This document shows, piece after piece, positions 21,467 to 31,975 of a stretch of DNA of 64,000 nucleotides; position 1 is the stretch's first letter; each line of letters begins with the position of its first letter. The position numbers and the translations under genes were made by a program. Below the pieces are notes generated by a model. It was not told where the DNA came from. It did not search any database and saw only the letters and a program-made list of their open reading frames with translations. The DNA comes from Bryum argenteum (Eukaryota; Streptophyta; Bryopsida; Bryales; Bryaceae). The stretch is from contig CM073328.1 in the NCBI GenBank assembly GCA_037043015.1, forward strand, positions 13,675,495 through 13,739,494. Reading direction: 5' to 3'.

Positions 21467-23535
21467 TTACTGATCAAGCCTTGCTTGTTGTTGTGTAGAT
21501 TTGTTGTGCGGTGGTCTACCCCGGCCGCGTCCTCTTCCACGTCCTCTTCCAGAGCTGCAATCACAATTTCAAATTTCATAGGTATGTGCTCTAAACTTGT
21601 GTGTAAATCTCATTTCAAAATTATTTCTATATCATATGAATGCTCAAGTTCTTGAAACTTACCTTAGAATAGGTAGAAGTTGCACCGATGGATTTGACCT
21701 CCTAGTTACAACTTCAGCTCTTGAATCTGGGCTTCTTGTGCTTGATGTTGCAGATGTAGGTATTTTTCTTGCCATGCCCGTGGTGTGGCCATGCTAGTCG
21801 TGGGACTTGAAGTTGTGAGCAATGACACTTTGGTGAGAGAGTCCTCCAAAATTGTGTCCAAAGACACTTCTACACATGTCTCTTCGTTGTCAATGTTGTT
21901 GTTTGTTTCCACTGCTACATCTTTCTCAATGTTGAACAATGGTGTTTTGATGTTGTCAATCATGGCTTGCTTTTGAAACTCTGGTTCAAATGCACGTTGT
22001 AGACCTGTATAGCTCCATCCTTTCTTTACCATCTCACATCTAGTAGTAAGGTTGTGCCATGCTGTGAAAAGCCATCCACAAATTTTGGGCTTCAAAGTGG
22101 ACATTTTCGGATCCACTTTCAAGTCTTCGAGTTGTCAATTTGATTTGAAATCACCTCCATTGTAAACTTGTTAAATTCCACTCGAAAGGCATGTTTGAAA
22201 GACCTTTGTAAAATAACATCTCATTTGTTGGAAAATAGATGTGCAATTGGCGGGTATAAAGAGCAAATGAATCCTTGGATGATTGCTCTTCATCCACGCT
22301 CTAAACTCCTTGCTAATATGAACACTCCAACAATCGATGAGCCAAATCATATCTTAATGTGTAGAAAGCCCCAAAAGATCTATCTGTGATGTTCTATAAT
22401 TCAATAGAATGTTGTTCACAAAATCCTTGCATGTGTCTAGAGTAGACCAATGATTTGAAGAGAATTTAAGATGCCAACCGTCGTCTTCACATGCAATACA
22501 CTCATCATTCTTAGGGGGAAGGGATCTTGGAGTCAAACCTTGGAAAATCACTTGAAAAGGCAAAATATTGCCATTGGCTGCTGAAGAGACAGCCACAGTG
22601 ATTTGACGTTTGTCTTCTATTCCTTGTACCTTCACATGCTTAGAATTCTTTTCTTCCCACGTTCGAGCTCCACCTGTAGGAACAAGATGAATGCCCGTTT
22701 GGTCGGTATTCACAACTAATTCCTCTGGATTGTTGTGAATCTTCACCAAATAGGCACATCTTTGTGCCATCTTCTTCCCTTGATCTTCATAGTCTGATGG
22801 TAGTTTCCCTGCTGCTGTTGTTGCGGCTCGGTAACTCCAATTCATCTCAGCCTTGATGAATGCTAATGTCCATTTGTAACTCACACAAAATCCACTAGAA
22901 TCCTCTAGCAAGTGGGGTTCTCGTTTAGAGATGATTGCTTTTATTATACCTTGTATGCAAGCTCCATACAAAGGTTGACCAGCGCTCCTTTGTTTCTTCA
23001 AGACCTCACAAATCTCCTCTTTAAGGAGAGGATATGAGGCTAAAATTGAGCAATGTTGTGTAGACTTGGCAAAATAAGTGCCAAGTTCTATACACCTCTT
23101 GATGTTGTCTTTCAAAGCTCCATTTGAATGAAACCAACCATACATGGTTCCTCTACTCAAATAGTCATAAACACAACTCAAGTCTCCTGGCTTTCTATAG
23201 GCAGACCTCAAGAAGTTCCATGCATCCCCGATGTTTCGATGTTGTTTAACAGCAGCATAGATAGGAGGCCAAAGACTTGGATTGAACCAATTTCGGTATT
23301 GACCTCTTACCTTCTTGCTTGTTTTCTTCATGGTTGTTGACTTGGGAAGATGGACATCTTGGTTTCTCTTAGGCCTCCCCACTGGTCTCCTCAAGATCAC
23401 CTTCTTTGGCATTGCATTCTCCTTCTCCAACTTCTCATTGAAAGTTGCAAACTCCACTTCCACTGCTCTCTCCCTTTCTTCCTTAGAAATTGCTGTAAAA
23501 AAAGCTAAATATAATTGCTTATGCTTTGGAGCCAT
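21467..23535 (-). pseudogene. DDE_1-type transposase, two exons, copy 2
   Basis: The N-terminal part is open from the ATG at 23535 to the TAA at 22356-22354 (393 residues). It includes the RRPVGRPKRNQ AT-hook-like motif and the first catalytic Asp (VVNTDQTGIHL). The shared TAA precedes WLIDCWSVH. Downstream a frame change near 22220 replaces the QPAD block seen in copy 1, again at a CTG site (CATCTCATTTG against CATCTGCTGG). The last exon, 21467-21554, encodes the same GRGRGRGRGRPP tail, with a GT-AG intron to 21663. A truncated protein of 393 residues could keep DNA binding without catalysis, which is inference. Confidence 0.85.
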
Positions 23536-23895
23536 TGCTCCATACACACACACACACACAAAAGAGCAAATGCACACTACAATCCAGCAATAGTAGAAAA
23601 AATTGAAAAGAGAGACAAGGTATGAATAAGTGAGAGTAACACATACAAAAGACCACTAATGGAGATTAGGGCATTCAATTAGGTTAAGCACACCAAGTCC
23701 ACCACAAACGGATGAAAAATTAGAAAATTCTTCATTGCCGTAAACTAGCCTTGTATTAAAGCGCCGAATCTTTTATAATAATTTTTTTGAAACTTTGAAA
23801 TTTTGATTAATTTCTTGCTGCCATGCCGTACCCACTTTCTCCACTTTAATTAATTATTCGGCATGAGATGCCGACCCTGATGGCCGGGTACGGTA

Positions 23896-26315
23896 ACATT
23901 GAATTTACACTTGATGAAAATTAGAGTTGGAAGGTAAGTTCAAGGGTAGTACAACATTAAAAAATCATCTAACACTAATTATCAAATTTAGTGTAGGCGG
24001 TTGGAAATTCAGAACGGGGCGTAGAAGTTGGAAAATGTTGTATTGTTGTGGGTAATTGGAAACCATAACCGACTGCCGCAAACGCGCGTCTGCGGGTCGG
24101 CGACCACTCTTGTCACATGATTCATGCGCTCCCAGATCCACTCCCTTGAATTCCTCACTATGAATTCTTCAACTGTAACAAGTGCACTTTTTGAGGGTTC
24201 AGAAAAAAAACTACATTAACCCTTAACCCTTAAACGCCTTGCTATACGGATTCGGGCAGCCCAGTATTGGATCACAACATCTTTTGCACTTGGGCATCAT
24301 GAATAGTGCACTTTTTGAACTTGGGCATCATGAATGATCCAATCAATGATGAGCTTGCAACCTCCTACAAGTATTTTACAACCCCAGCCTACCTACCACA
24401 ATCCTTTCTAAGCACAAAATCACTCATACAAATTGTGATTTGAATTCTAAAATTTCACTTTTTGAATGCATGAGAAGAAGGGGACCAGTAATATAAGTGA
24501 AAAGTTATATGGTAGAGGGCCCTATCATTGCGCATTTAAGGTTTGCGAGTCTATATTTGGAGCATAAGGCCACCAATAATGCAGTAATTTAAAACCCACC
24601 AAGCCAAGTGAGTTCACTTCACACTGTATTTTACAAAATTTTATCTTTGAGCTACATTTCAACAAAATATAAAAAACAACATACGGATGTATTTTGGTGG
24701 TTAAAATTACTGTAGACCCTAATATTGCGCTCCTTTTTGCCCTAGAGACCCTGTCATTGCGCACTTTGGACCCTTTGGACACTTTGGACAGTGTGTGCAT
24801 CAAGTTTTGTGAGATTGTGTTAGTGCACATTGGGGTGGTGATTGAAGCCAACTCTTCAATTCCAATTCTATGCCGACTTTCTTCAATTCCAATTCTAAGC
24901 CGACTGTTCAATTCCAATTCTTTATTTCCAGCAAATGAGTATTTTCCATGGGTCATATTTTTCATAGCATTCTTCATACAAGTCATTACATGAAAAATCA
25001 AGCCTAGCTATTAAAGCCTGTGGACTTCTTGGTGTTGGTTTAGAAACATCTGCATTCATGCACCCTCATACATTGATTATCGAACTAAGAAAGATTAATG
25101 ATCTGACTTACTATTTCAACCATAACTTAGAATTTGGATTCAAGTGATTGCTAACTGTGAGGACGTTGAATCATGCAATGAGAGTGTATCTCTTTCACCA
25201 AACTACGACGACACAATCGAGCTAGTCTATTAGCTAAACAAGACAAATACTCAAGATTGAAATAAATAAGCAACAAATCGCTATTTAAGTAAGTGATGTC
25301 CGCAATCGAAAAGAAATCACTCCCGTAACTCACTCGAGCTCCTCTCTCTAATCAATACCTAACCTAGCGGTGTTGGCTCAGAATTCGTCTGCTCACTAAG
25401 TTCCACCGGAGTCACACCTCCAAGCATTACAACGTTACATTCACATGACACATCCCGATTCCCTTCCTGCCAACGATAAGTAAGACATTCCAATAATGTT
25501 ACAAAAAATTATAATGCTTACACAAAATGCTAATGATTTAAAAGCTTAACACATGCACACACAGTATGCTCAGATACAAAAAGCTTAACACACGCATACA
25601 ATAAAAAGACTAAGCAAAGCATCATGTAGTCATAGTCTTGTAATATCTTGAAATGGTGATGCTTGAGCTTCCTTTTGGCGAGCTTGAGCTTGCTTCTTAT
25701 GGACTTTGAGTTTCCTTTTGGCTGGCAGGATGACAACCTGTTTTCACATTCAAATTACGACTCCAAAGTGATGAAACATATTACAAAAAGACGAGGCGAT
25801 ATCTGAGATTAAAACCTTAGATGACGAGATGACGCGAAGATGCATCGACAAGCAGAAAAGACGAACTGAAAATGAAACAAAGCTTCAAATATGCCTGGCC
25901 AATGTCTCCACTGCTCGATCGCCTTGATCTAAAACGCTTCATACAATGTCATTCACACCATAAGCTTTGAAAAAGCTCTTCCGTGTCCAACACGCAAAAC
26001 TCTCAATCAAGAAACACGCGTCCTTCCTCTAAACTGATCTTGCCTAAGCTCAACTCCTACAAATCTAATGGTGACGGTGAAATGATCTTGCCTAAGCTCA
26101 ACTCCTACAAAACTAATGGTGACGGTGAAAAAGTAACAGTGAAGCAAGGGAGGAAGGTGGCGCTTTCGAGAGAGGAAGGTGATGAAGACGATGACAGACG
26201 TTCAGGGTTTGATGCGCAATGATAGGGTCCCTATGTGCGTAGCAATAGGTGTTGGCGCGATGATAGGGCCCCCTACCCTGTATATAAGTGAAAAGTTATT
26301 GTGTTTGAGGGCTAC
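23896..26315. other. Right flank of the transposon in copy 2
   Basis: Equivalent to 16696-19108. The R1 repeat is at 24255-24510 and the frame with the duplicated 16-residue unit at 25983-26222. A longer minus-strand frame (24525-25001) exists here but is broken in copy 1. It has no recognisable product and I do not call it a gene. Confidence 0.45.
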
Positions 26316-26422
26316 AGAGGAGATTCTATTGGAAACGGCCCCCTCGGGGCCGCTCAGGCGTTTAAGGGTTAAACGCCCAAGGTGACCCGAGGGGTCACCT
26401 TCCAACAGAATCTTCTCTCTAG
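26316..26422. repeat. Cloverleaf-like hairpin cluster, copy 2
   Basis: Same outer stem and three perfect inner hairpins as 19109-19214, without base changes that I could see. Confidence 0.8.
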
Positions 26423-26437
26423 CTCTCATTATATATT

Positions 26438-26646
26438 TTAATGTCTAATAAGTATCTTCAAGGCACTAGTAACTAGCCAGAAACTAGCGTAGTTATAGTG
26501 TTCACCCTTGAAAGGGGGAAATAGTATTGTTCTGATTTCCCCTTGTCCGGTGGCGATCGGGTAATTATCATTACAAACATACACTTCATTCACGCCGGCC
26601 CCTTAAAAAGGGACGGGAGTTTCTATCTATCTATTCTATCTATTTA
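26438..26646 (+). mobile_element. 5'-truncated SINE (same family as 28930-29289)
   Basis: Matches the body and tail of the complete SINE: GTATCTTCAAGGCACTAGTA, then the TTTCCCCTTGTCCGGTGG block, then CACTTCATTCACGCCGGCC, ending in a TCTATCTATCTA tail at about 26622-26646. The tRNA-like head is missing. Its left end abuts the end of the 7.2-kb tandem repeat. Confidence 0.8.
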
Positions 26647-27538
26647 CGGATCTCATGCATATGCTTGTGAGAGGGACATCAATTAATTAATATTATCACA
26701 TGCACTAGAGTTGGAGTTACTTTTCAAACACATTCAACCATAAGTACGTCACATCTCACCAACTTTGTTTCAAAAGTTTCCAAACTATGTACTCTTCTAG
26801 AAGCATCCTCACCTGAAAAATGATTAGGGAATACGCTTAGAACAAGATGGTCCAGCTTATCTGTTGCTTTACGTTTAAAAACAAAGGTTCATTACCATTC
26901 ACAGCTTCTTTCATTTCATGCGTAATCTCCTCTGTCACAGCAGTTGATTAACTGGAAACTCTAATTAAAGCAACACTAATTATTATTATTTGTGACATAC
27001 AACTTGGGTCGATGGTTAAAAGTAACTTGTTGCACCTAAAACTGTTCAGTTAGTAGGCTAATTTGCATATGAAGAAAATTGAAAATTCTAGCCTTTTAGT
27101 CCATTTTTCATTACCCTAAGCAAGATTCCAACCTTCAAATCTATTTTCCAATATGTACAACAACTAGATTGGATTCAACATTATCACCTTTTTAAATTTG
27201 GAATCTAATTTTAGAAAAAGTAAAAAATTATGTTGCCTTTTCCACCCAAAATTACTTTGCACATGCTTCTTCAAGAGCCTTGAATACACAACAGGAACTT
27301 GGTTATATGAAATGCGCTTGGTAATTAAGCATGTTACCTTATTTAGTGTGGAGAGTAAAATAGTGTGGTTCCTGGAGTGAATGTGCTAATTGGGCTTCCA
27401 TTGATGGGTTTTAGACTCATTTGCTGTTCATCCTATGGATGAATTTATTGCTATCATCCATCAGAGCGTCATGTGCTTTTTCTTTCATCCAGCCATTAAT
27501 TATATGCAGCTTCTTTTACTTTTAATTTTACTTTTTCT
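26647..27538. other. Intergenic DNA, no gene seen
   Basis: AT-rich with short frames only. The last 100 bp before the TATA box has T-rich CTTTTACTTTTAATTTTAC, which corresponds to the promoter repeat of the paralogue at 468-806. Confidence 0.4.
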
Positions 27539-27654
27539 TATAAAAATAGACCTCCACCCTTTTTATATCTTGTTCCCCTCTTTCCCTCCTCATTCACCGT
27601 CTCTCACAAGTTTGTTTGAGTCACTTTCTTTTTGAGTTTAGCGATTCTTTAGCT
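27539..27654 (+). promoter_or_regulatory. Core promoter and leader of the 27655 gene
   Basis: TATAAAAA at 27539-27546, then AGACCTCCACCC and a C/T-rich leader with TCATTCACCGTCTCTCACA. Both blocks and the 115-bp spacing to the ATG are conserved in the paralogue at 468-806. Confidence 0.55.
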
Positions 27655-28143
27655 ATGGAGGGTCTTAATTTATTATTGACTAAGTCCGGCGGGGGGCTTA
27701 ACACCGACTCTAGCACACCATCGTCTTTTATCAAACTTCTTAAAAGAGGTGTTGAATCTCAAGATGCGCATGCACTCCCCATCCTTTTTGGAATCGTATT
27801 GAACACCGATAACAAATTCGTTTTAAGGAGAACCTTTTTACTATGTCACAAGAAAACCAATGGGATTTACTTACTTACCCGTAGTCTTTACAGTAGTGGA
27901 TCAAAAGAATCAAGAAAAGGTGCTTTTGATGTACTAAATCATCTTGACTTTCATGGGATTATGAACATACAAAATGTTTATGTATGCTCACGCAATGGAC
28001 TAAAATTGACATACACAAGGCTTCATTTGGGTTTATTAGATATTGAAAATATGGAACCATCTCAAGGAGTACCAAGATCAAAGGAGCTTCAAGCAACTTC
28101 AAGGGAAATCATGACTTATCAACGAAGAACACATGACAAATGA
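27655..28143 (+). CDS. Small orphan protein, paralogue of the 468-806 gene
   Basis: An open frame of 162 codons begins at the ATG 27655 (MEGLNLLLTKSGGGLN), chosen because it matches the start region of the paralogue and lies 115 bp after a TATA box. Residues 1-105 align with the 468-806 product (TPSSFIKLLKRG, ALPILFGIVLNTDNKF, LNHLDFHGI). The remaining 57 residues are unique and end RRTHDK. I recognise no domain. The shared part is probably all-helical. A TA microsatellite follows the stop. The 3' end and downstream sequence of this gene recur at 30694-30800 and 31690-31975. Confidence 0.6.
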   Translation: MEGLNLLLTKSGGGLNTDSSTPSSFIKLLKRGVESQDAHALPILFGIVLNTDNKFVLRRTFLLCHKKTNGIYLLTRSLYSSGSKESRKGAFDVLNHLDFHGIMNIQNVYVCSRNGLKLTYTRLHLGLLDIENMEPSQGVPRSKELQATSREIMTYQRRTHDK

Positions 28144-28197
28144 GGATTCAATCTTTAGCCAAACAATGACGTAGTGCAAATGTATATAGAATTCCAA

Positions 28198-28198
<1 letters not shown>

Positions 28199-28238
<40 letters not shown>
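28199..28238. repeat. TA microsatellite
   Basis: About 20 TA units. Confidence 0.9.
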
Positions 28239-28242
<4 letters not shown>

Positions 28243-28455
28243 TCTGCACTCAGTTGGATTACATCATATTCTGGTAATTCTGGTACTGTCAATACTGGTA
28301 GCTATTATAGCTATTTTAAGTTTTTTCATTTTAATTTCATCATTCCTTATTCCCATGTTCATTTACTTCTTGTTTCATCTCTTGAAATATATGAATATTG
28401 ACGTTAGGGCTTCAATCTGTTGTTTGAGGTTAACATTAAAATATCTTATCCTTCT
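28239..28455 (+). repeat. Dispersed repeat R2 (3' flank of the orphan gene)
   Basis: AAACTTCTGCACTCAGTTGG through TTTGAGGTTAACATTAAAATA is repeated, diverged, at 31695-31975. Together with 28118-28198 against 30694-30775, this shows that a second copy of the gene's 3' part exists and has been split by an insertion. Confidence 0.75.
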
Positions 28456-28790
28456 TTCGATGGAAAAATATTAAAACTGATGTATTTTGAAGGAGGGATA
28501 TTTTTGTTCTCAAACATAGTACTATAAAGAAGTACCTAATAATAACAAGCACCTAAGTACGCATGGCTAGATTCTATCATTTTATTTTTTGAAAAAAAGT
28601 AAAATTCCGCCCTTAAATTTGGCTAGGCTCTGTTTGGAGAAACAATCTATACATATTTCAATCTAGCATCATGTTCAAAGAAAAAGGGTCGAAGGAAATA
28701 CTTATGAAATTTAGGTCCCTTAATTATAGTACGCAAAATGCTATGAAATTGCAATGGTGATACAAAAGAACATTCCAATCCTAGCTTGAA
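28456..28790. other. Intergenic DNA, no gene seen
   Basis: AT-rich with no long frame or element end. Confidence 0.35.
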
Positions 28791-29411
28791 CCTCTAAAGT
28801 TTCTTGATGCAAAACTACTCAAATTACATAATTTGACCTCATTCTACTTCGGACGTTAAAAAGCTCAATCTAAACATTATCTAAATAATCCAACCGTAGA
28901 ATCTCTAAGTAAATTTCATCTTCTCTTCAGATAGATAGATAGAAACTCCGGTCCCTTTGCAAGGGGCCGGCGTGAATGAAGTGTCCGTTCGTAATGCTAA
29001 TATCCCGATGGCCACCGGACAAGGGGAAATTGGAACAATACTACTTCCCCCTCTCGAGGGTGGACACTATAACTACGCTAGTTTCTAGCCTAGTTACTAA
29101 TGCCTTGAAGATACTTGACATAGTATCCCCCCAAAGGGCTTTGAGGTACCCATACAACAAGGTCCAAGGACCCCCCACAATAGTTGGGTGGACTATAGTG
29201 GTGAGCACCATGCCGGCATGGGGAATAGAACCCACGACCTCCTCATTGGGGGCCTAAGCCCTAACCACCAAGCCAAGGCTTGTGGTGCCTCATCTTCTCT
29301 TCACTTCACGAATTAAAACCGTTAATTTATCGTCATTTGGTCAAAGTTGGCTGATTCTACTCATGCGGAACATTGAAGAACTCATTTTGGGTTTTAAAGC
29401 CCTTAGGGTCT
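28791..29411 (-). mobile_element. TTAA-type MITE (family M1) interrupted by a SINE
   Basis: Sequence on both sides of the SINE aligns with the reverse complement of the intact M1 copy at 49987-50227: AAGTTTCTTGATGCAAAA, ATCCAACCGTAGAATCT and, after the SINE, TTTGGTCAAAGTTGGCTGA. Ends are degenerate (ACCTCTAAAG and CCCTTAGGGT). The SINE is therefore the younger insertion. Confidence 0.7.
28930..29289 (-). mobile_element. Complete tRNA-derived SINE with 14-bp target duplication
   Basis: This 360-bp element is flanked by the perfect duplication TCATCTTCTCTTCA (28916-28929 and 29290-29303). Read on the minus strand it starts with a tRNA-like head: box A in TGGCTTGGTGGTTAGGGC and box B in GGTCGTGGGTTCTATTCCC, about 35 nt apart. 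A family-specific body follows, and the 3' end is an ATCT/TCTA tetranucleotide tail (28930-28945). These are the hallmarks of a Pol III-transcribed SINE moved by a LINE reverse transcriptase. Partial copies are at 26438-26646 and 49205-49490. Confidence 0.92.
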
Positions 29412-29419
29412 CGAACGGA

Positions 29420-29720
29420 CAACCCAAAATTGGATCACAATATCTTTTGGACTTGGGCATCATGAATAATGCACTTTTTGAACTTGGCATCATGAATGAA
29501 CTAATCATTAATGAGCTTGCAACCTTCTACAAGGTATGTACAACCCCAATCTACCTACCACAATCCTTTCAAAGCACAAAGTCACTCATATAAAGTGTGA
29601 TTTGAATTGTAAAAAATCACTTTTTAAATGCATCCTAAGGAGGTGAGCAGTTTGACATCAAAATATGAGTGAAAAGTTAAGTTTGACATCAAAATATGAG
29701 TGAAAAGTTAAGTTTGACAT
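29420..29720 (+). repeat. Dispersed repeat family R1, diverged copy
   Basis: Aligns with 17050-17310 (ATTGGATCACAATATCTTTT, CATCATGAATAATGCACTTT, CCTACCACAATCCTTTC). It is clearly more diverged than the tandem-unit copies are from each other, so it is older than the 7.2-kb duplication. Confidence 0.7.
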
Positions 29721-29744
29721 CAAAATATGAGTGAATAGTTAAGT
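29650..29744 (+). repeat. 31-bp tandem repeat, three units
   Basis: GTTTGACATCAAAATATGAG followed by TGAAAAGTTAA, three times, the last with one change (TGAATAG). Confidence 0.85.
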
Positions 29745-30693
29745 ACACTGAAAGCTACAAAGCTGTTGGACAAAAGTCCCTCAGACTTGCTTGGGCATTT
29801 AAGGGTTAAGGAAAGTTAGAGGTCAAATTCAAAAGGAGCCCGTGGTAACACCTGCATTAGAGTCACATACTGTTGCTTCCAAAAAAGGCACACACTGAAG
29901 GAAGAACGCAAAAGAAGCAGAAGTGACAATCATCCCATCTCAACTTTGTTTCACAATTTATGAAAAAAAGAAATGAGGTACATTTTAAAAAGCACTATGG
30001 CCTTGGGAATGGAGGACTTTGCTCAAATTGTTGTTCATGTCAGCATGCAAGTTGCTTTACGTGCAGCAGACAGATCCTTTGAATTGCAGCTATGGTTGAA
30101 GGAGTTGCGTAATTTGAACAAAATTACAACAACTTTTGCATTGAAAGGTTGGTAGAACTTTCACCTCCCCTTGAAGTAAATAACAACTTTCAAAATTTAT
30201 CCTCCATGTTTGCTAGTGTAAAAAGGGTTTTAAGTAAATCAAGTTAGACAGCCAAGTAGGTTTGTGTTATGAGATGGGGTGTTTCCACATGGTTTACGTA
30301 AGTCACATTTGTGCTCCTGGTTTTTCTAGAAGCTTTGACAACACGAGAGAAAAGTACCAATAGAAAAGTTGGTAGTAAAGCTTGTTTTTTTCATTTTAAT
30401 TGATAAAGACAATATAGGTGATGTGAAAAAAGTGCATGTGTATTCATGGAAAAAATAGGTACATAGTAGTTAGACATTAGAGCAAGTCTAAATTGAACAA
30501 ATTAGGTTTAGTATATCATGACTCACTTGCTCCAACAACTATATATTTTCTCCTTTCAACATCTTTGCACATTTTGTTGAAATGCTCCTTTTTGCTATAA
30601 GCACCTCACCTTTGTAGCCCAAAAAACCTTCCAAATAAGAAAACAATATTCTTCTGCATAAAATATGTACGACCAACCATTTGGATTCAAATA
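29745..30693. other. Intergenic DNA, no gene seen
   Basis: No frame with recognisable product. A short plus-strand frame (about 29995-30155) has no splice or homology support. Confidence 0.35.
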
Positions 30694-30771
30694 GTTCACG
30701 AAGAACACATAAAGAATGAGGATTCAATCTTTAGTCAAACAATCATGAAGTCCAAAAGTATATAACTTCCA

Positions 30772-30804
<33 letters not shown>
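30694..30804 (+). repeat. 3' remnant of a third orphan-gene copy, with TA microsatellite
   Basis: CGAAGAACACATAAAGAATG and GGATTCAATCTTTAG align with 28118-28170, the last codons and 3' flank of the 27655 gene. A TA run (30775-30804) ends it, as at 28199-28238. No coding part upstream is recognisable. Confidence 0.65.
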
Positions 30805-30806
<2 letters not shown>

Positions 30807-31670
30807 CTTGTAATGTTATTGTTACCAAGCCTACGCTGTCAACGAAGGGCATGCCAGTTTCAGAGGAAGTCATCGAAAGGCGACGTCAGACGCAGTCACA
30901 GAAGTCAAACAGGCAGCGACGTCAGCCAATGAGCGATCAAGTTGGGTGGATAGAGCCACCGTCAGGCAACAACAAATCTCGGCAGCAGTAGAGTATTTAA
31001 GATGTAGAAAACAGAGGATAGGAATCTCTTAGTCACCACATGTCAACATTGAGCAGAATGCTGCACTTATATTGTGATTCTCGTTTATCAATACCAAGGT
31101 CCAAGAACCTGCCTCTTCTCTAATTGTCTGTGCCTTTCCATTCTGCTGTTCATCTTCTACTCCTCTCACTCGACCTAACTAGCAACTTCCTCCCTCCTCA
31201 ATCTCTACGACAACACTGTATGAGAATCCATCGATGCATGTCGCTGACCTTGCATAGGAGACCCCCCTGTTCGGAGTGTTTCCCCTACATCAGGCAGCAT
31301 TGAACTACAACGTCGATCGTAGGAGTCTTAGCTGATAACAGTACCTCAGGCGGCCCTTCACTTTCGAGCCTCTCCTCCTTCAGTTCCTTGCTGGCTTTCA
31401 GACATCGATATCTCTAAGCGAATAGTCGGGTATTCTTCAGAGTCTGCGGAGACTCGCTCACGTTCCTAACGTTCCCTGCCGACCTTGGGCTCCAGACCCA
31501 CGTCACACAGACTGTTGTCCTGGACGGTTAAAGAGAAGGACCCCCTTCCCCGTTGAAGACAACAATTTCCCTTAAAATCTCTTACCAAGGTTGGCCTCGA
31601 GAAACTTCGTAAAGCACTACCCTGGTAGCCCAACTAACATTTATGACCCAAACTTATGAATTGGATTCAA
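30805..31670 (+). mobile_element. LTR-like insertion (solo LTR?)
   Basis: This segment interrupts the repeat that continues on either side (30694-30804 and 31690-31975). It starts TGTAATGTTATTG just inside, has a TATTTAAG box at about 30993 and an apparent transcribed GC-richer region with TGTGATTCTCG and TTTATCAATACC. It has no coding capacity, which resembles a solo LTR. I could not define a CA end or a target duplication, so the class is uncertain. Confidence 0.4.
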
Positions 31671-31689
31671 TTGACGTGTGTATTATGTT

Positions 31690-31975
31690 AAAAATAATAA
31701 ACTTGTGCACTCAATTGGAAAAGAGCATACATTAAATACGCAGCGACAAGAATTTCCAAAGTGATTCATGATCTACCAGTTTTATATCATATTTTGTTAA
31801 CATTAGTAGATATTATAGCTATTTTGGGTTTTCTCATTTTAATTTCATCGTCTCTTATTACCATGTTCATTTTCTACTTGTTTCATCTTTTTGTTTTTTT
31901 AATCTTTGTATGTATGAATCTCAACTTAAGGGCTTCTATTGTTTGAGGTTAACATTAAAATATCTTATTTCCATA
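31690..31975 (+). repeat. Dispersed repeat R2, second copy
   Basis: Diverged match to 28239-28455 (ATTATAGCTATTTTGGGTTT, TTTGAGGTTAACATTAAAAT). Confidence 0.75.

Larger units (their letters stand above)
19445..23893 (-). mobile_element. pogo/DDE_1-type transposon with captured host DNA, copy 2
   Basis: Left TIR 19445-19469 and right TIR 23869-23893, identical to those of copy 1 and flanked by TA. Length is 4449 bp. The same cargo and transposase are present in the same positions. The two elements arose by duplication of the whole 7.2-kb unit, not by two transpositions, because their flanks are the same. Confidence 0.9.
19235..26430 (+). repeat. Tandem 7.2-kb direct repeat, copy 2
   Basis: Second copy of the unit at 12020, diverging from copy 1 only after AGCTCTCATT (about 26430), where a SINE fragment follows. 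No other sequence separates the two copies. Confidence 0.95.

Noticed and set aside
24525-25001. 158-codon minus-strand frame in the second tandem copy
   Set aside because: The same region is broken in copy 1, the frame runs through the R1-adjacent non-coding repeat and a TTCAATTCCAATTCT tandem, and no known motif appears.
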